A program made the translations under genes and the position numbers. Of a stretch of DNA of 64,000 nt, positions 26,804 to 35,940 are shown piece by piece; the stretch's first letter is position 1, and each line of letters starts with the position of its first letter. Origin of the DNA: Flagellimonas_A sp039592695 (lineage in GTDB: Bacteria; Bacteroidota; Bacteroidia; Flavobacteriales; Flavobacteriaceae); assembly GCF_039592695.1 (NCBI RefSeq), contig NZ_JBBUTK010000003.1:1-64000 (forward strand), given 5' to 3'. The notes under the pieces are model-generated. The model ran no database searches and was not told the DNA's origin. It worked only from the letters and a program-made list of their open reading frames with translations.

Positions 26804-28321
26804 ATGACTCATTCTAGACTATTCCCTGTAATTTTATGCCTTCTTTTCAATTTGCCCCTGGCCATCCAAAGTCAGGCTTTTCCAGTATCAGATGCCGTTT
26901 TGGAGCAATACACCAAGGCTTCCTTCCCCATGTTGAAGGAGCTGTACAGTATACCCAACGATGCCTTTTATTTGGATGATATTGAAAAAAACGTGCAATG
27001 GTGTGAATCTTCCTTTTCAAAAAGAGGGTTTAAAACCACACGTATTGTAACAAAAAGAGCTCCCCTTTTGCTCGCTGAAAGAGATTACGGCAGCAAAAAA
27101 ACGGTGTTGGTGTACCTACAACTGGATGGGCAGCCCGTGGATTCTACCCGCTGGTTTCAAGAGCACCCCTTCAAACCAGCCTTGAAAAAGAAAAATGAAA
27201 ATGGCATGTGGCAAGAAATTCCATGGGAATCCATTGAAAACTATGAAGATGATTGGCGCATTTTCGTGCGTGCTGCCAGTGATGCCAAAGGCCCTGTCGG
27301 CATGTTCTTGACAGCGTTGGATATTACGGAGGCCGAAAACATCACTCCCAATTACAATATCAAAGTCATCATGGATTTTGAGGAGGAGATGGGCTCGCCC
27401 AACCTACCTAATGCTGTCGAAAAAAATGCCGAACTCTTGAAATCTGATATGCTCATCATTTTTGATGGCCCAAGACATATCACCAATAAACCGACACTCA
27501 CTTTTGGCGCCCGAGGTATTGCCACCATTCAGCTGACCACTTATGGCCCGTTGGTCGCCCAACACAGTGGGCATTTTGGTAACTACGCCCCGAATCCCGC
27601 TTTACGGTTAAGTAAGCTCTTGGCATCGATGAAGGATGATGAAGGACGTGTAACCATTCCGGGTTTTTATGATGGGGTGTCTATTTCCCCAGAAGTTGAA
27701 AGTATCCTTAGAAAAGTTCCCGATGATGAAGCCCAGATCAAGAATCGGCTTCAAATTGCTGAGGCGGATAAAGTGGGAAGCTATTATCAAGAAGCGATAC
27801 AATATCCATCCCTGAATATTCGAGGCATGCAATCGGGTTGGATCGATGAAAAAGTACGTACCATCATTCCCGCATGGGCCAGGGCAGAAATCGATATACG
27901 CCTGGTGAAGGAAACCGACCCAGAGCGATTGATACAATTGGTAAAGAACCACATCAAAGATCAAGGGTATCTGGTGTTGGATTCCGTACCACGAAGAGGA
28001 CTGCGGCTCACGAACAACAAAATCGCAACCTTCAACTACGAAATATCCTATCAATCTTTCCGTACTGATTTTGATTCCGATGTTGGTATTTGGCTGCGAA
28101 AGGCATTAAAAAATGCGTTTGGTGAAGAGCCCATAATGATTCGTATGAGTGGGGGATCCATCCCTATTTCACCTTTTGTCAGCACCTTGGATATTCCAGC
28201 GGTCACGGTTCCGACAGTCAATAGAGACAACAACCAACACAGCCCCAATGAAAATATCAGGTTGGGCAATTATCGGGAGGGAATCAAAACCATGGTCGCC
28301 ATTCTCAATGAAAAACTGTGA
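26804..28321 (+). CDS. M20-family peptidase homologue with altered first metal ligand
   Basis: The 505-residue protein has a signal peptide (residues ~1-24, ending AIQSQA). M20 features: the general base pair DFEEEMGSPNL (~residues 192-202), FDGPRH, a dimerisation lid domain (ARGIATIQLTTYG...), and the C-terminal ligand NQHSPNENI. At the place of the usual metal-binding H-x-D (GHYDVQPVDP) the sequence reads LQLDGQPVD, so the first His is Gln while Asp is kept. It may be an exported peptidase with changed metal use or a non-peptidase relative. It precedes the SLC13 transporter by 67 bp, possibly taking up its products. Confidence 0.82.
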   Translation: MTHSRLFPVILCLLFNLPLAIQSQAFPVSDAVLEQYTKASFPMLKELYSIPNDAFYLDDIEKNVQWCESSFSKRGFKTTRIVTKRAPLLLAERDYGSKKTVLVYLQLDGQPVDSTRWFQEHPFKPALKKKNENGMWQEIPWESIENYEDDWRIFVRAASDAKGPVGMFLTALDITEAENITPNYNIKVIMDFEEEMGSPNLPNAVEKNAELLKSDMLIIFDGPRHITNKPTLTFGARGIATIQLTTYGPLVAQHSGHFGNYAPNPALRLSKLLASMKDDEGRVTIPGFYDGVSISPEVESILRKVPDDEAQIKNRLQIAEADKVGSYYQEAIQYPSLNIRGMQSGWIDEKVRTIIPAWARAEIDIRLVKETDPERLIQLVKNHIKDQGYLVLDSVPRRGLRLTNNKIATFNYEISYQSFRTDFDSDVGIWLRKALKNAFGEEPIMIRMSGGSIPISPFVSTLDIPAVTVPTVNRDNNQHSPNENIRLGNYREGIKTMVAILNEKL

Positions 28322-28388
28322 CCACGACACGATAATTGTTTTGGGGCAGATTTCTTATTTCAAATAATTGCATTAGCTTACAATCCCA

Positions 28389-29819
28389 ATGGAACTGAGC
28401 AAAAAACTGGGGCTTATCTTGGGGCCCATCATATTCCTTATCTGTATCAATCTGCCCTTTGAAATGGTCTCTGAAAAAGGTGACGCGGTCATCGCCGTTG
28501 CCCTTTGGATGCTCTTTTGGTGGATTACCGAAGCCGTGTCCATTTCGGTGACCGCACTGTTGCCCCTGCTCTTGTTTCCCCTTTTGAAAATATTGCCAAT
28601 GGATGAGGTGGGCGCCAATTACGGCAGCCCCATCATCTTTCTCTTTTTTGGCGGATTCGTGCTCGCCCTGGCACTTGAAAAAGTGAACCTGCACCGAAGA
28701 ATCGCTTTGAATATCATCCGTTTGACGGGCACCACACCTGACAAAGTGGTTTTGGGGTTTATGATTGCCACGGCCTCATTGAGCATGTGGATCAGCAACA
28801 CGGCCAGCACCGTGGTCATGCTGCCCATCGCCCTTTCGGTAATCGGACTGTTAATCAATGACAAAGACGGATTCACCAAAAATGACCGGAATTTCGCACT
28901 GAGTGTCATGCTTGGTATTGCTTTTTCTGCCAATGCGGGGGGCATTGCAACCGTTATCGGCACACCACCAAATTCTGTGCTTATTGGCTTGTTGGAAAAT
29001 GAGTACAACATCGAGATCTCATTTTTAAAGTGGATGACACTCGGCCTTCCATTTTCGGCCCTGCTTATTTCCATCATTTACTTTGTGTTGGTGAAATGGA
29101 TGTTTCCCAATGGGGATTTAAAATTCAACGCTTCAAAAGAGGTGATACAAGAAGAGCTCAAAAAACTGGGATCGACCTCTGGAAAGGAAAAGATGGTACT
29201 CGCCATTTTTGGGGTCACGGTCTTTCTCTGGATTTTCAGAACGTTGATCAACTCCATTTTTCCAAAACTGGGGCTGTCAGACACCATGATCAGTATGTTT
29301 GCGGCCATCGCTTTGTTTGCGATTCCCTACAACATCAAAAAGGGAGATTTCATCATCCACTGGAAAGATACCTCAAGATTGGCTTGGGGCATTCTCATAC
29401 TCTTCGGTGGGGGACTGGCCTTGGCCAAGGGCATGTCGGTGAGCGGCATCGTTGATTTGGTGGCGGGTGCCATCGCTAACAGTGATATCAGTATTTTGTT
29501 GACCGCATCCTTATTGATTTTATTGATGCTATTCATGACCGAATTGATGAGCAATGTGGCCTTGGTGGCTGTTTTGGCACCCGTGGTCGCAGGTATTGCC
29601 ATCGGGTTGAGTGTTCCGATACTCTATTTATTGATTCCCGTGACGATGGCCAGCAGTTGTGCCTTTATGCTGCCAATGGCTACACCACCCAATGCCATTG
29701 TTTTTGCCAGTGGTCACATAAAAGTGAACCAAATGGCAAAGGCCGGAGTGGTTTTGAACCTCATCTCAGTGGCACTGTTGATTGTACTGTTCCAATTTGT
29801 GATTCCGCTTTTGTTCTAA
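28389..29819 (+). CDS. SLC13/DASS-family sodium:anion symporter
   Basis: The 476-residue membrane protein has about a dozen hydrophobic segments and the two SNT-type motifs of the divalent anion:Na+ symporter family: WISNTASTVVMLPIA (~135-150) and near the C-terminus MASSCAFMLPMATPPNAIVFASG. The N-terminal WWITEAVSISVTALLPLLLFP is also typical. Members import dicarboxylates such as succinate, malate or citrate with sodium; the exact substrate is not predictable. It follows the M20 homologue on the same strand and ends at a bidirectional-looking terminator. Confidence 0.88.
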   Translation: MELSKKLGLILGPIIFLICINLPFEMVSEKGDAVIAVALWMLFWWITEAVSISVTALLPLLLFPLLKILPMDEVGANYGSPIIFLFFGGFVLALALEKVNLHRRIALNIIRLTGTTPDKVVLGFMIATASLSMWISNTASTVVMLPIALSVIGLLINDKDGFTKNDRNFALSVMLGIAFSANAGGIATVIGTPPNSVLIGLLENEYNIEISFLKWMTLGLPFSALLISIIYFVLVKWMFPNGDLKFNASKEVIQEELKKLGSTSGKEKMVLAIFGVTVFLWIFRTLINSIFPKLGLSDTMISMFAAIALFAIPYNIKKGDFIIHWKDTSRLAWGILILFGGGLALAKGMSVSGIVDLVAGAIANSDISILLTASLLILLMLFMTELMSNVALVAVLAPVVAGIAIGLSVPILYLLIPVTMASSCAFMLPMATPPNAIVFASGHIKVNQMAKAGVVLNLISVALLIVLFQFVIPLLF

Positions 29820-29821
29820 CG

Positions 29822-29849
29822 AAAAAAGGATGCCCACAAGGCATCCTTT
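29822..29849. terminator. terminator between convergent genes
   Basis: Stem AAAGGATGCC/GGCATCCTTT (29825-29834 and 29840-29849), 5-nt loop. On the minus strand it is followed by six T residues (29827-29822), so it best serves the leftward LRR gene, but it lies just after the SLC13 stop too. Confidence 0.8.
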
Positions 29850-29873
29850 CAAAATATCATTTGGTCTTAAGGG

Positions 29874-30461
29874 CTAGTTGTTCTTTGAGTCTTCAAATTT
29901 TATATCGGTCATTCTTCCGAATGCGTTGGCATCCATCAACTCAAGGTATTTGAATTCTTGGTCCATGTCAAAAGCGACCAGTTGATGCTGTTGAATGGTT
30001 TCCAATCCGCTGTAATCACCAAAATCATTCCCTGATAATTGCAGGGATTTCAATTTTGCCATTTTTCCGATACTGTTCGGAATCTTTCCTGCGATGGCAT
30101 TTTCTGAAACGTCAAAGAATGCCAATTTTTTCAATCGGGCCAATTGACCGGGCAGCTTGCCCCTCAATGCATTACCTGATAGGTTTAAATGTATCAAGTA
30201 CTTTAAATTGACCAGGGTAGCCGGTATTTTTCCTTTCAGGTTGTTGTCAGAAAGGTCTAGGGCAACCACGTGTCCGTCTTTGACCGTGACCCCTTCCCAA
30301 GTTTCGATAGGAGCATTTAAATCCCATGAATTCTTCCAGTTATGACCATCTGTAGATTGGTATAGCTCGTGCAGGGCTATAAACTCTCTGTAGTTTTGTG
30401 CGTTACTGTTTTGAAAGGCAAAAATGGCGATGCCAAGCAGTAGGATTGTTTTTTTGAGCAT
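29874..30461 (-). CDS. secreted leucine-rich-repeat protein
   Basis: The 195-residue product starts at the ATG at 30461 with a signal peptide (MLKKTILLLGIAIFAFQNSNA, then Q). A capping motif (ALHELYQSTDGHNWKNSW) is followed by about five plant-type 24-residue LRRs of the pattern L-x-x-L-x-x-L-x-L-S/D-x-N-x-L-x-G-x-I/L-P (VALDLSDNNLKGKIPATL, HLNLSGNALRGKLPGQL, FFDVSENAIAGKIPNSIG). Such repeats usually bind proteins or polysaccharide. No T9SS sorting domain is present, so it is probably periplasmic or outer-membrane associated. Confidence 0.85.
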   Translation of the reverse strand: MLKKTILLLGIAIFAFQNSNAQNYREFIALHELYQSTDGHNWKNSWDLNAPIETWEGVTVKDGHVVALDLSDNNLKGKIPATLVNLKYLIHLNLSGNALRGKLPGQLARLKKLAFFDVSENAIAGKIPNSIGKMAKLKSLQLSGNDFGDYSGLETIQQHQLVAFDMDQEFKYLELMDANAFGRMTDIKFEDSKNN

Positions 30462-30548
30462 AATAAGTAAGATTTTGAGATGTTCAAATTTTAACAAAAC
30501 ACTGCGAGTATACAAAATATTGTTGTGTAAAGCCTAAAAACAGTGGTA

Positions 30549-30582
30549 AAAGAAAACCCTTGAAAGTCTTCACTTACAAGGG
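30549..30582 (-). terminator. terminator of the 99-residue repeat-protein gene
   Basis: On the minus strand, an 11-bp stem with one mismatch (30557-30567 with 30572-30582, loop CTTC/GAAG) is followed by TTTTCTTT (30556-30549). It lies 31 bp after the stop of the leftward gene 30614-30913. Confidence 0.75.
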
Positions 30583-30613
30583 CTGTCTATTTTTAACCTT
30601 TTGTCTGTTGTAC

Positions 30614-30913
30614 CTACTCGCTGTAGGGATTGAAATCCTCAGGCAGGTATTCAGACGTATCAAATCCTAAATCAAAATCTTCAGATTCAATAAAATTGAT
30701 ACTCTCAATGGCTATATCGTCTGTATATGCGTCAAAGCCTTCAGGTAAATAGCCTTCGGTTTCAAAATCCAAATCAAGATGATGCTCAGATTCTATAAAA
30801 ATAACAGAGTTTACATCGAATTCTTCTGCTGGCTGCACAGATTTCTTTGCACTGAAAGCTGGCAATAACACAAGCCCGAGAAACAGGGCTGATAAGTAGT
30901 TTTTATATTTCAT
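30614..30913 (-). CDS. secreted protein with two LGFDT-YLP-FxPY repeats
   Basis: The 99-residue product has a signal peptide (MKYKNYLSALFLGLVLLPAFSA). Two units follow, each about 32 residues: SVIFIESEHHLDLDFETEGYLPEGFDAY written in parts as VIFIESE, LDFETEGYLPEGFDAY, then INFIESE, LGFDTSEYLPEDFNPY. The same unit occurs four to five times in the neighbouring gene 31292-31969. I recognise no named domain. The units are very acidic, with conserved Phe-Asp/Glu-Thr, Tyr-Leu-Pro and Phe-x-x-Tyr. It has its own terminator; 378 bp separate it from the larger paralogue. Confidence 0.7.
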   Translation of the reverse strand: MKYKNYLSALFLGLVLLPAFSAKKSVQPAEEFDVNSVIFIESEHHLDLDFETEGYLPEGFDAYTDDIAIESINFIESEDFDLGFDTSEYLPEDFNPYSE

Positions 30914-31291
30914 GGTAACTTTTGTTTTAAATTTTTAACAAAGCTAAAACCGTTAAAATCATCTTTTAGTATGTTTTTACATTTGTTAACAAATCAACTG
31001 TATTGACGTAAGAAAAAGATTAACAAACTGAACTATGAAACGCTATCGAAATCGCAATTTTCGAAGCTGATTTTTTGTGAGGAGTTAACTTTAATGCGCG
31101 TTTTTTAACAAATACACTTTATCGATTTTCATGTTATCTTTTCGTTAAGTGCAATTCGTCGAGAAATGAAGATGAAAATCCCGGCCAATGACCGGGATTT
31201 ATCAACTAACTAACTCAAAAATTTGATAAAATGAAAACATCCTAACTAACTTGGCCAAGCGGCCAAATTTATCTTCGTGGGTTGTTCCCTA
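30914..31291. other. intergenic region, no gene seen
   Basis: 378 AT-rich bases between two leftward repeat-protein genes. The only structure I see is a hairpin (AAATCCCGG/CCGGGATTT, 31176-31184 and 31192-31200) followed on the minus strand by a short T run inside the stem end; it could terminate the upstream gene 31292-31969. The part 30914-31130 should hold the promoter of 30614-30913, but no TAnnTTTG box stands out. Confidence 0.5.
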
Positions 31292-31969
31292 TTACAGGTT
31301 CAACTCATCCAATTCAATATAATTGATGGCTTCAACAGAAGCTGGGGCTGCATAAGGGTCAAAATCCGCAGGCAAATACTTGCTTGTATCAAAGCCCAAT
31401 TCCACTTCTTCTCCCTCTTCGATAAACTGAACAGCACCCACATTAAAGTATGCTTCGTAAGGGTCGAAACCTTTGGGAAGATACGCTGCTGTATCAAAGC
31501 CCAACTCAACTTCGTCTTCTTCGATATAGTTCACTGAATCGACATCGAAATTGTCTCCGTAGGCATTGAAACCTTCTGGCAAATAGTACTTGGTATCAAA
31601 CCCAAGTTCAACTTCAGCGCTTTCCTCGACGTATTCCACAGAATTCACATCAAAATAAACCTCATTGGGGTTGAAATCTTTAGGAAGATAATCTGCAGTG
31701 TCAAAACCAAGATTAATGTTCTCATCTTCCTCAATGAATTTTATGGTATTTAAATCCAGTTCTTCTGACGCCTCTTCTTTGCTTTTGGCATTATAGTACG
31801 AAGTTTCGTTGACAGCTTCAGCGGTGAAATTGATTGCTGAAACTTGGTTCGCCAATGTACGTGCCATCTTTGAGCTTGTCTGTAACAAAGGTGCCGTACT
31901 CTCTTGTGGTTCTGCTACGGGTGCACTACCGAAAAGTGCACATGCGTAAATAACTAATAACTTGTTCAT
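31292..31969 (-). CDS. secreted protein with 4-5 LGFDT-YLP-FxPY repeats
   Basis: The 225-residue protein starts with a weak signal peptide (MNKLLVIYACALFGSAPVA). After a ~55-residue helical spacer come repeats of 33-35 residues with consensus S-V-x-F/Y-I-E-E-x-x-x-x-L-G-F-D-T-x-x-Y-L-P-x-x-F-x-P/A-Y: LGFDTADYLPKDFNPN, LGFDTKYYLPEGFNAY, LGFDTAAYLPKGFDPY and LGFDTSKYLPADFDPY, then a last half unit (INYIELDELNL). The repeats are acidic and have near-constant spacing, so a repetitive solenoid or ligand-binding array is likely. No known function. Divergent from the metalloprotease gene across 290 bp that shows no further gene. Confidence 0.72.
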   Translation of the reverse strand: MNKLLVIYACALFGSAPVAEPQESTAPLLQTSSKMARTLANQVSAINFTAEAVNETSYYNAKSKEEASEELDLNTIKFIEEDENINLGFDTADYLPKDFNPNEVYFDVNSVEYVEESAEVELGFDTKYYLPEGFNAYGDNFDVDSVNYIEEDEVELGFDTAAYLPKGFDPYEAYFNVGAVQFIEEGEEVELGFDTSKYLPADFDPYAAPASVEAINYIELDELNL

Positions 31970-32259
31970 TTTTTGATTGATTTGATGATTGATGATTGTA
32001 TGTTTGATCTCAAATGATCTACGTCTATAAGACTTTTAAATTTCAAGATCGTTACACAAATTTGTTTTTTTTAACAAAAAGTGAATCCTCTCTGAGCTCA
32101 AGTATAATGCGCTATTTCATCGGAAGTATTAGTAAAATTCAGGAAATCGAAAGGTCGATGTTCATCGGGAAATTTTTTTCCGTTAAGATATTTTTAACAC
32201 TTTTCTGAGACAAATTTTTTGTTACTTTCCACTTTCTCACCATCTCAAACCTATCTGAA

Positions 32260-34764
32260 ATGATTCAAAAGTTACTTCCGAAACTCTTTTTTCTCCTTTT
32301 TTTGACAGCGATTTGCCAACCTGTAGATGCACAACTCTTTAAAAAGAAGAAAAAAGACACCGAAAAATCCGCAGACTCCAAATCAAAAAAGGATGATAAA
32401 ATAAAGCCTTATGATAAGGTCATTACCAAAGAGGCCGAAACCGATGAGGGATTGTTTCATGTACACCAGGTCGATGACAAACATTTTTATGAAATACCCG
32501 ATTCGTTGTTCAACCGTGAACTATTGATGGTCAGCCGAATTTCAAAGACTGCCACAGGCATCGGCTTTGGGGGTGGCAAAATCAACACCCAAGTATTGCG
32601 ATGGGAGAAAAAACCAAAAAAAGTACTGTTGCGGGTGGTTTCGTATGGAAATTACGCTGCGGATTCCCTGCCAATTCACGAGGCGGTAGTCAATTCAAAC
32701 TTTGAACCAGTACTCTTTGCCTTCGACATCAAAGCCTTCAACAAAAAAGATTCACTGAATCCGGCCACTGTTATCCAAGTGGATGATATGTTCACAAAAG
32801 ATGTGAATGCGCTCGGAATGCCTAAACGCTTTCGTGAACAATATAAGGTAAGCCGATTGGATGGTGACCGGAGCTACATCGAAAGCATAAAAAGTTATCC
32901 ATTAAATGTAGAGGCACGACACGTCAAGACTTATGCTGCCAAAGAGCCCCCAAGCAACCAAAGTTTGGGTTCCATCTCCATTGAGATCAACAATTCAATG
33001 ATTTTGCTTCCAGAGGAACCCATGAAACGCCGCTATTTTGACGAGCGTGTCGGTTGGTTCGCCCGTGGGCAGGTCGACTATGGATTGGATGTTCAGCGGA
33101 GCAAAACCATTAGATATCTGGATCGCTGGCGCTTGGAGGTCAAAGATGAAGATGTGGAAAAATTCAAGGCTGGCGAACTGGTCGAGCCCAAAAAGCCCAT
33201 TGTCTATTATGTGGATAGGGCCACACCCAAAAAATGGATTCCCTATATCAAACAAGGTATCGAAGACTGGCAGGTCGCCTTTGAGGAAGCTGGCTTCAAA
33301 AATGCCATTCTGGCCAAAGATCCCCCGTCGCCCGAAGAGGATCCCGAATGGTCACCCGAAGATGTGCGCTATTCTGTGGTTCGTTATCTCGCTTCGCCCA
33401 TACCCAATGCCAACGGGCCGCACGTGAGCGACCCACGGAGCGGTGAGATATTGGAGTCGGACATCAATTGGTACCACAATGTCATGACCTTGCTGCGAAA
33501 TTGGTTTTTTGTGCAGACCGCGGCTATTAATCCCGAGGCACAGAATGTAGAGTTCAAAGATGAAATCATGGGGCGCTTGATCCGTTTTGTTTCAGCCCAT
33601 GAGGTAGGCCATACATTGGGGCTTCCGCATAACATGGGCAGTAGTGTGGCCTTTCCTGTGGATTCTTTACGCTCAAAAAACTTTACCCAAAAATATGGTA
33701 CGGCACCGTCGATAATGGATTATGCCCGCTTCAACTACATTGCACAGCCCGGAGATGATGGTGTGGCGTTGATGCCAGACATCGGTGTGTATGACAAACA
33801 TTCCATTCGATGGGGGTATCGTCCAATCTTGGATAAATCCGCAGAAGATGAAAAGCCCATTTTAAACCAATGGATTCTGGAACACGCCGATGACCCCATG
33901 TACCGCTTTGGCCATCAACAAGTGGGTGACGTTCATGACCCAAGCTCACAGACCGAAGATTTGGGTGACGATGCCATCAAGGCCAGTGAATATGGTATTG
34001 CCAATTTGAAGCGTATTGTGCCCAATTTAACGGAATGGACGACCGAAGAGGGTGAGGACTATGACGACCTTGAAAATATGTACAATCAGGTCATTGCTCA
34101 GTTCAGACGTTATATGGGCCATGTAGCCAATAATGTGGGCGGGGTCTATGAATATTACAAGACCGCCGACCAAGAAGGGGCGGTGTATACCCACGTGCCC
34201 GCCGAGCACCAAAAAAATTGCGTCGCATTTTTGAACGAACAACTTTTTGAGACCCCAGAATGGTTGATTGAATCCGAGATTTTCAACAGAATAGAGTATT
34301 CAGGTTCTGTGGAGCGCATCAGGGCCACACAAGAGCGCTATTTAAACACTGTTCTACATTTGGGCAAACTGGCGAGGGTCATCGAAAATGAGACCCTCAA
34401 TGGTGAGGATGCCTACCCCATCACCGAGCTGATGCGTGATATTCGCCGTGGAATATGGTCAGAAACCCGCTCAGGTCGTGCCATCGACACCTATCGCCGC
34501 AACCTGCAAAAGGCCCACATTGACCGATTGGAGTATTTGATGACCGCAGAGAACCAGAAGAAACTGCCCGATTTTGGGGGCTATCGTAAATCTACGGTTG
34601 TGAATACGAGCCAATCGGATATTCGTTCGGTGGCACGTGCCGAATTGAATAATTTGAAAAGGGATATCCGGGGTGGGCTTTCCCGTATTTCAGATACCAT
34701 GAGCCGCTACCACCTACAAGACGCTTCGGAGCGTATCGACAAAATATTGAATCCGGAAGGATAG
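32260..34764 (+). CDS. secreted zinc metalloprotease (DUF5117/DUF4953 type)
   Basis: The 834-residue product has a signal peptide (residues ~1-25, ending QPVDA) and then a Lys-rich stretch. The DUF5118/DUF5117-like N-terminal part includes FLLMVSRISK-type text (ELLMVSRISKTATGIG) and YYVDRATPKKWIPYIKQGIEDWQVAFEEAG. The catalytic motif HEVGHTLGLPHN (~residues 447-458) is H-E-x-x-H-x-x-G-x-x-H, the metzincin-type zinc site, followed downstream by SIMDYARFNY with the Met-turn. Substrate unknown. A terminator follows at 34790. Confidence 0.88.
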   Translation: MIQKLLPKLFFLLFLTAICQPVDAQLFKKKKKDTEKSADSKSKKDDKIKPYDKVITKEAETDEGLFHVHQVDDKHFYEIPDSLFNRELLMVSRISKTATGIGFGGGKINTQVLRWEKKPKKVLLRVVSYGNYAADSLPIHEAVVNSNFEPVLFAFDIKAFNKKDSLNPATVIQVDDMFTKDVNALGMPKRFREQYKVSRLDGDRSYIESIKSYPLNVEARHVKTYAAKEPPSNQSLGSISIEINNSMILLPEEPMKRRYFDERVGWFARGQVDYGLDVQRSKTIRYLDRWRLEVKDEDVEKFKAGELVEPKKPIVYYVDRATPKKWIPYIKQGIEDWQVAFEEAGFKNAILAKDPPSPEEDPEWSPEDVRYSVVRYLASPIPNANGPHVSDPRSGEILESDINWYHNVMTLLRNWFFVQTAAINPEAQNVEFKDEIMGRLIRFVSAHEVGHTLGLPHNMGSSVAFPVDSLRSKNFTQKYGTAPSIMDYARFNYIAQPGDDGVALMPDIGVYDKHSIRWGYRPILDKSAEDEKPILNQWILEHADDPMYRFGHQQVGDVHDPSSQTEDLGDDAIKASEYGIANLKRIVPNLTEWTTEEGEDYDDLENMYNQVIAQFRRYMGHVANNVGGVYEYYKTADQEGAVYTHVPAEHQKNCVAFLNEQLFETPEWLIESEIFNRIEYSGSVERIRATQERYLNTVLHLGKLARVIENETLNGEDAYPITELMRDIRRGIWSETRSGRAIDTYRRNLQKAHIDRLEYLMTAENQKKLPDFGGYRKSTVVNTSQSDIRSVARAELNNLKRDIRGGLSRISDTMSRYHLQDASERIDKILNPEG

Positions 34765-34789
34765 TTTTGTAAGAAAAATCGACGAACTG

Positions 34790-34825
34790 CATGCTGGTTT
34801 TCTGTAAACCAGCATGTCTTGTTTT
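34790..34825 (+). terminator. intrinsic terminator of the metalloprotease gene
   Basis: Stem CATGCTGGTTT/AAACCAGCATG (34790-34800 and 34806-34816), 5-nt loop, then TCTTGTTTT. It begins 25 bp after the stop. Confidence 0.75.
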
Positions 34826-34932
34826 GTGACATCAGTTTTTGGAAGTTTCACATCACCTAACCCCCTATTGGCAACATAAGCCCAAAGTGCCCAAAAAGAA
34901 TATGTATTTTGGTCATCCCAAATCTAGACATT

Positions 34933-35112
34933 ATGAAAACCTACAAAATCAGGAGCCTTTTCTACTTTGGCGCCTTCATGCTGGCATCACTCCTTTATTA
35001 CAGTATCGAACAACAAGCAGCTTTTGAAGAACAATTTCAAAGTGAAGAACTTGTCGATGCCGCTTCAGAAGATTTTGAAGAAACTGAAACTGTGGGCGAA
35101 ATACTGCCTTAA
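34933..35112 (+). CDS. small membrane-anchored acidic protein
   Basis: A 59-residue product from the ATG at 34933: a basic N-terminus (MKTYKIRSLF), one hydrophobic helix (YFGAFMLASLLYYSI), then a very acidic tail (EEQFQSEELVDAASEDFEETETVGEILP). It is either a single-pass peptide with the tail outside or an exported peptide. Family unknown. It stands alone between a terminator and the next secreted protein gene; codon usage looks like its neighbours, so I think it is real. Confidence 0.5.
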   Translation: MKTYKIRSLFYFGAFMLASLLYYSIEQQAAFEEQFQSEELVDAASEDFEETETVGEILP

Positions 35113-35238
35113 GTGCTTCAGATGTTCGCTGCGAAATCAATCCCCTTTAATTGTTAATTGCTTCACAAACTTTCAAAAGGTCTTAAACCTGAAACCCAAT
35201 TCTTGGTCTAAGGTTTGAAATCATTAAAAATGTAAACC

Positions 35239-35670
35239 ATGAAGAAAGTTTTGATTACAATGACCATATTGGTCGGTTTGACAGCGTTTGCCCAAAGGGG
35301 CGAACACCGAAAAGCGTTGCAAGAAATGACCCCTGAGCAAGTGGCAACCTTGCACACCAAAAAAATGGCTTTGACACTTGATTTGGACGAAAATCAACAA
35401 CAACAAGTGATGGAAATCAATGTAGCGAACGCTGAATTTCAAAAAGCGAGGATGGAAGAGCGCAAAGCACTCAAGGAAAGTGGCGAATTCGACCCATCTT
35501 CAGAAGAAAAATTTGAATGGATGAATGCCAGACTGGACCAAAAATTAGCGGTACAAGAACAGTACAAAGCCATCTTTACCGATGAGCAGTACGCCCAGTG
35601 GAAAAAAATGAGTCATCGAAAACACATGCACGGCAAAAAGAAAATGCAGAGGAGAAGTGAGAGGGAGTAG
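35239..35670 (+). CDS. small secreted helical protein (Spy/CpxP-like)
   Basis: The 143-residue protein has a signal peptide (MKKVLITMTILVGLTAFA, then Q) and a mature part that is almost wholly helical and charged: MTPEQVATLHTKKMALTLDLDENQQQQV, KARMEERKALKE, AIFTDEQYAQWKKM, with a basic His/Lys-rich tail. The pattern of paired helices with LT-x-x-Q motifs is that of periplasmic Spy/LTXXQ-type or DUF4890-like chaperone-like proteins. The exact family is not certain. A terminator lies 20 bp downstream. Confidence 0.72.
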   Translation: MKKVLITMTILVGLTAFAQRGEHRKALQEMTPEQVATLHTKKMALTLDLDENQQQQVMEINVANAEFQKARMEERKALKESGEFDPSSEEKFEWMNARLDQKLAVQEQYKAIFTDEQYAQWKKMSHRKHMHGKKKMQRRSERE

Positions 35671-35690
35671 TGTTTTTTGTTGATTTTTGG

Positions 35691-35740
35691 AAGGACCCCC
35701 AGTTCTGAAGCCATCAGGATGTTGGGGGCCTTCTATTTTT
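35691..35740 (+). terminator. terminator of the Spy-like gene
   Basis: Stem AAGG(A)CCCCCAG pairing with TTGGGGGCCTT (35691-35702 and 35721-35732) with a 19-nt loop, then CTATTTTT. The next 200 bp (35741-35940) contain no gene and no clear promoter box. Confidence 0.65.
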
Positions 35741-35940
35741 AAGCCGTTCTACGCAGAAAATACGGTTGAGGCACTTCAGTGTTCAAAGAACTTTTTGGGA
35801 ACCCGCGTTGACCTTTCAACCCTGTTAAGGATTTTATAATTACCGTAGTTCAACCAGAAAAGAGTGCTTTTCAACGAGCACAACGACCAAGAAAAACTTT
35901 GGTGGCGTACATCTTTTAAAGTTCATTAAAATCTATAATC

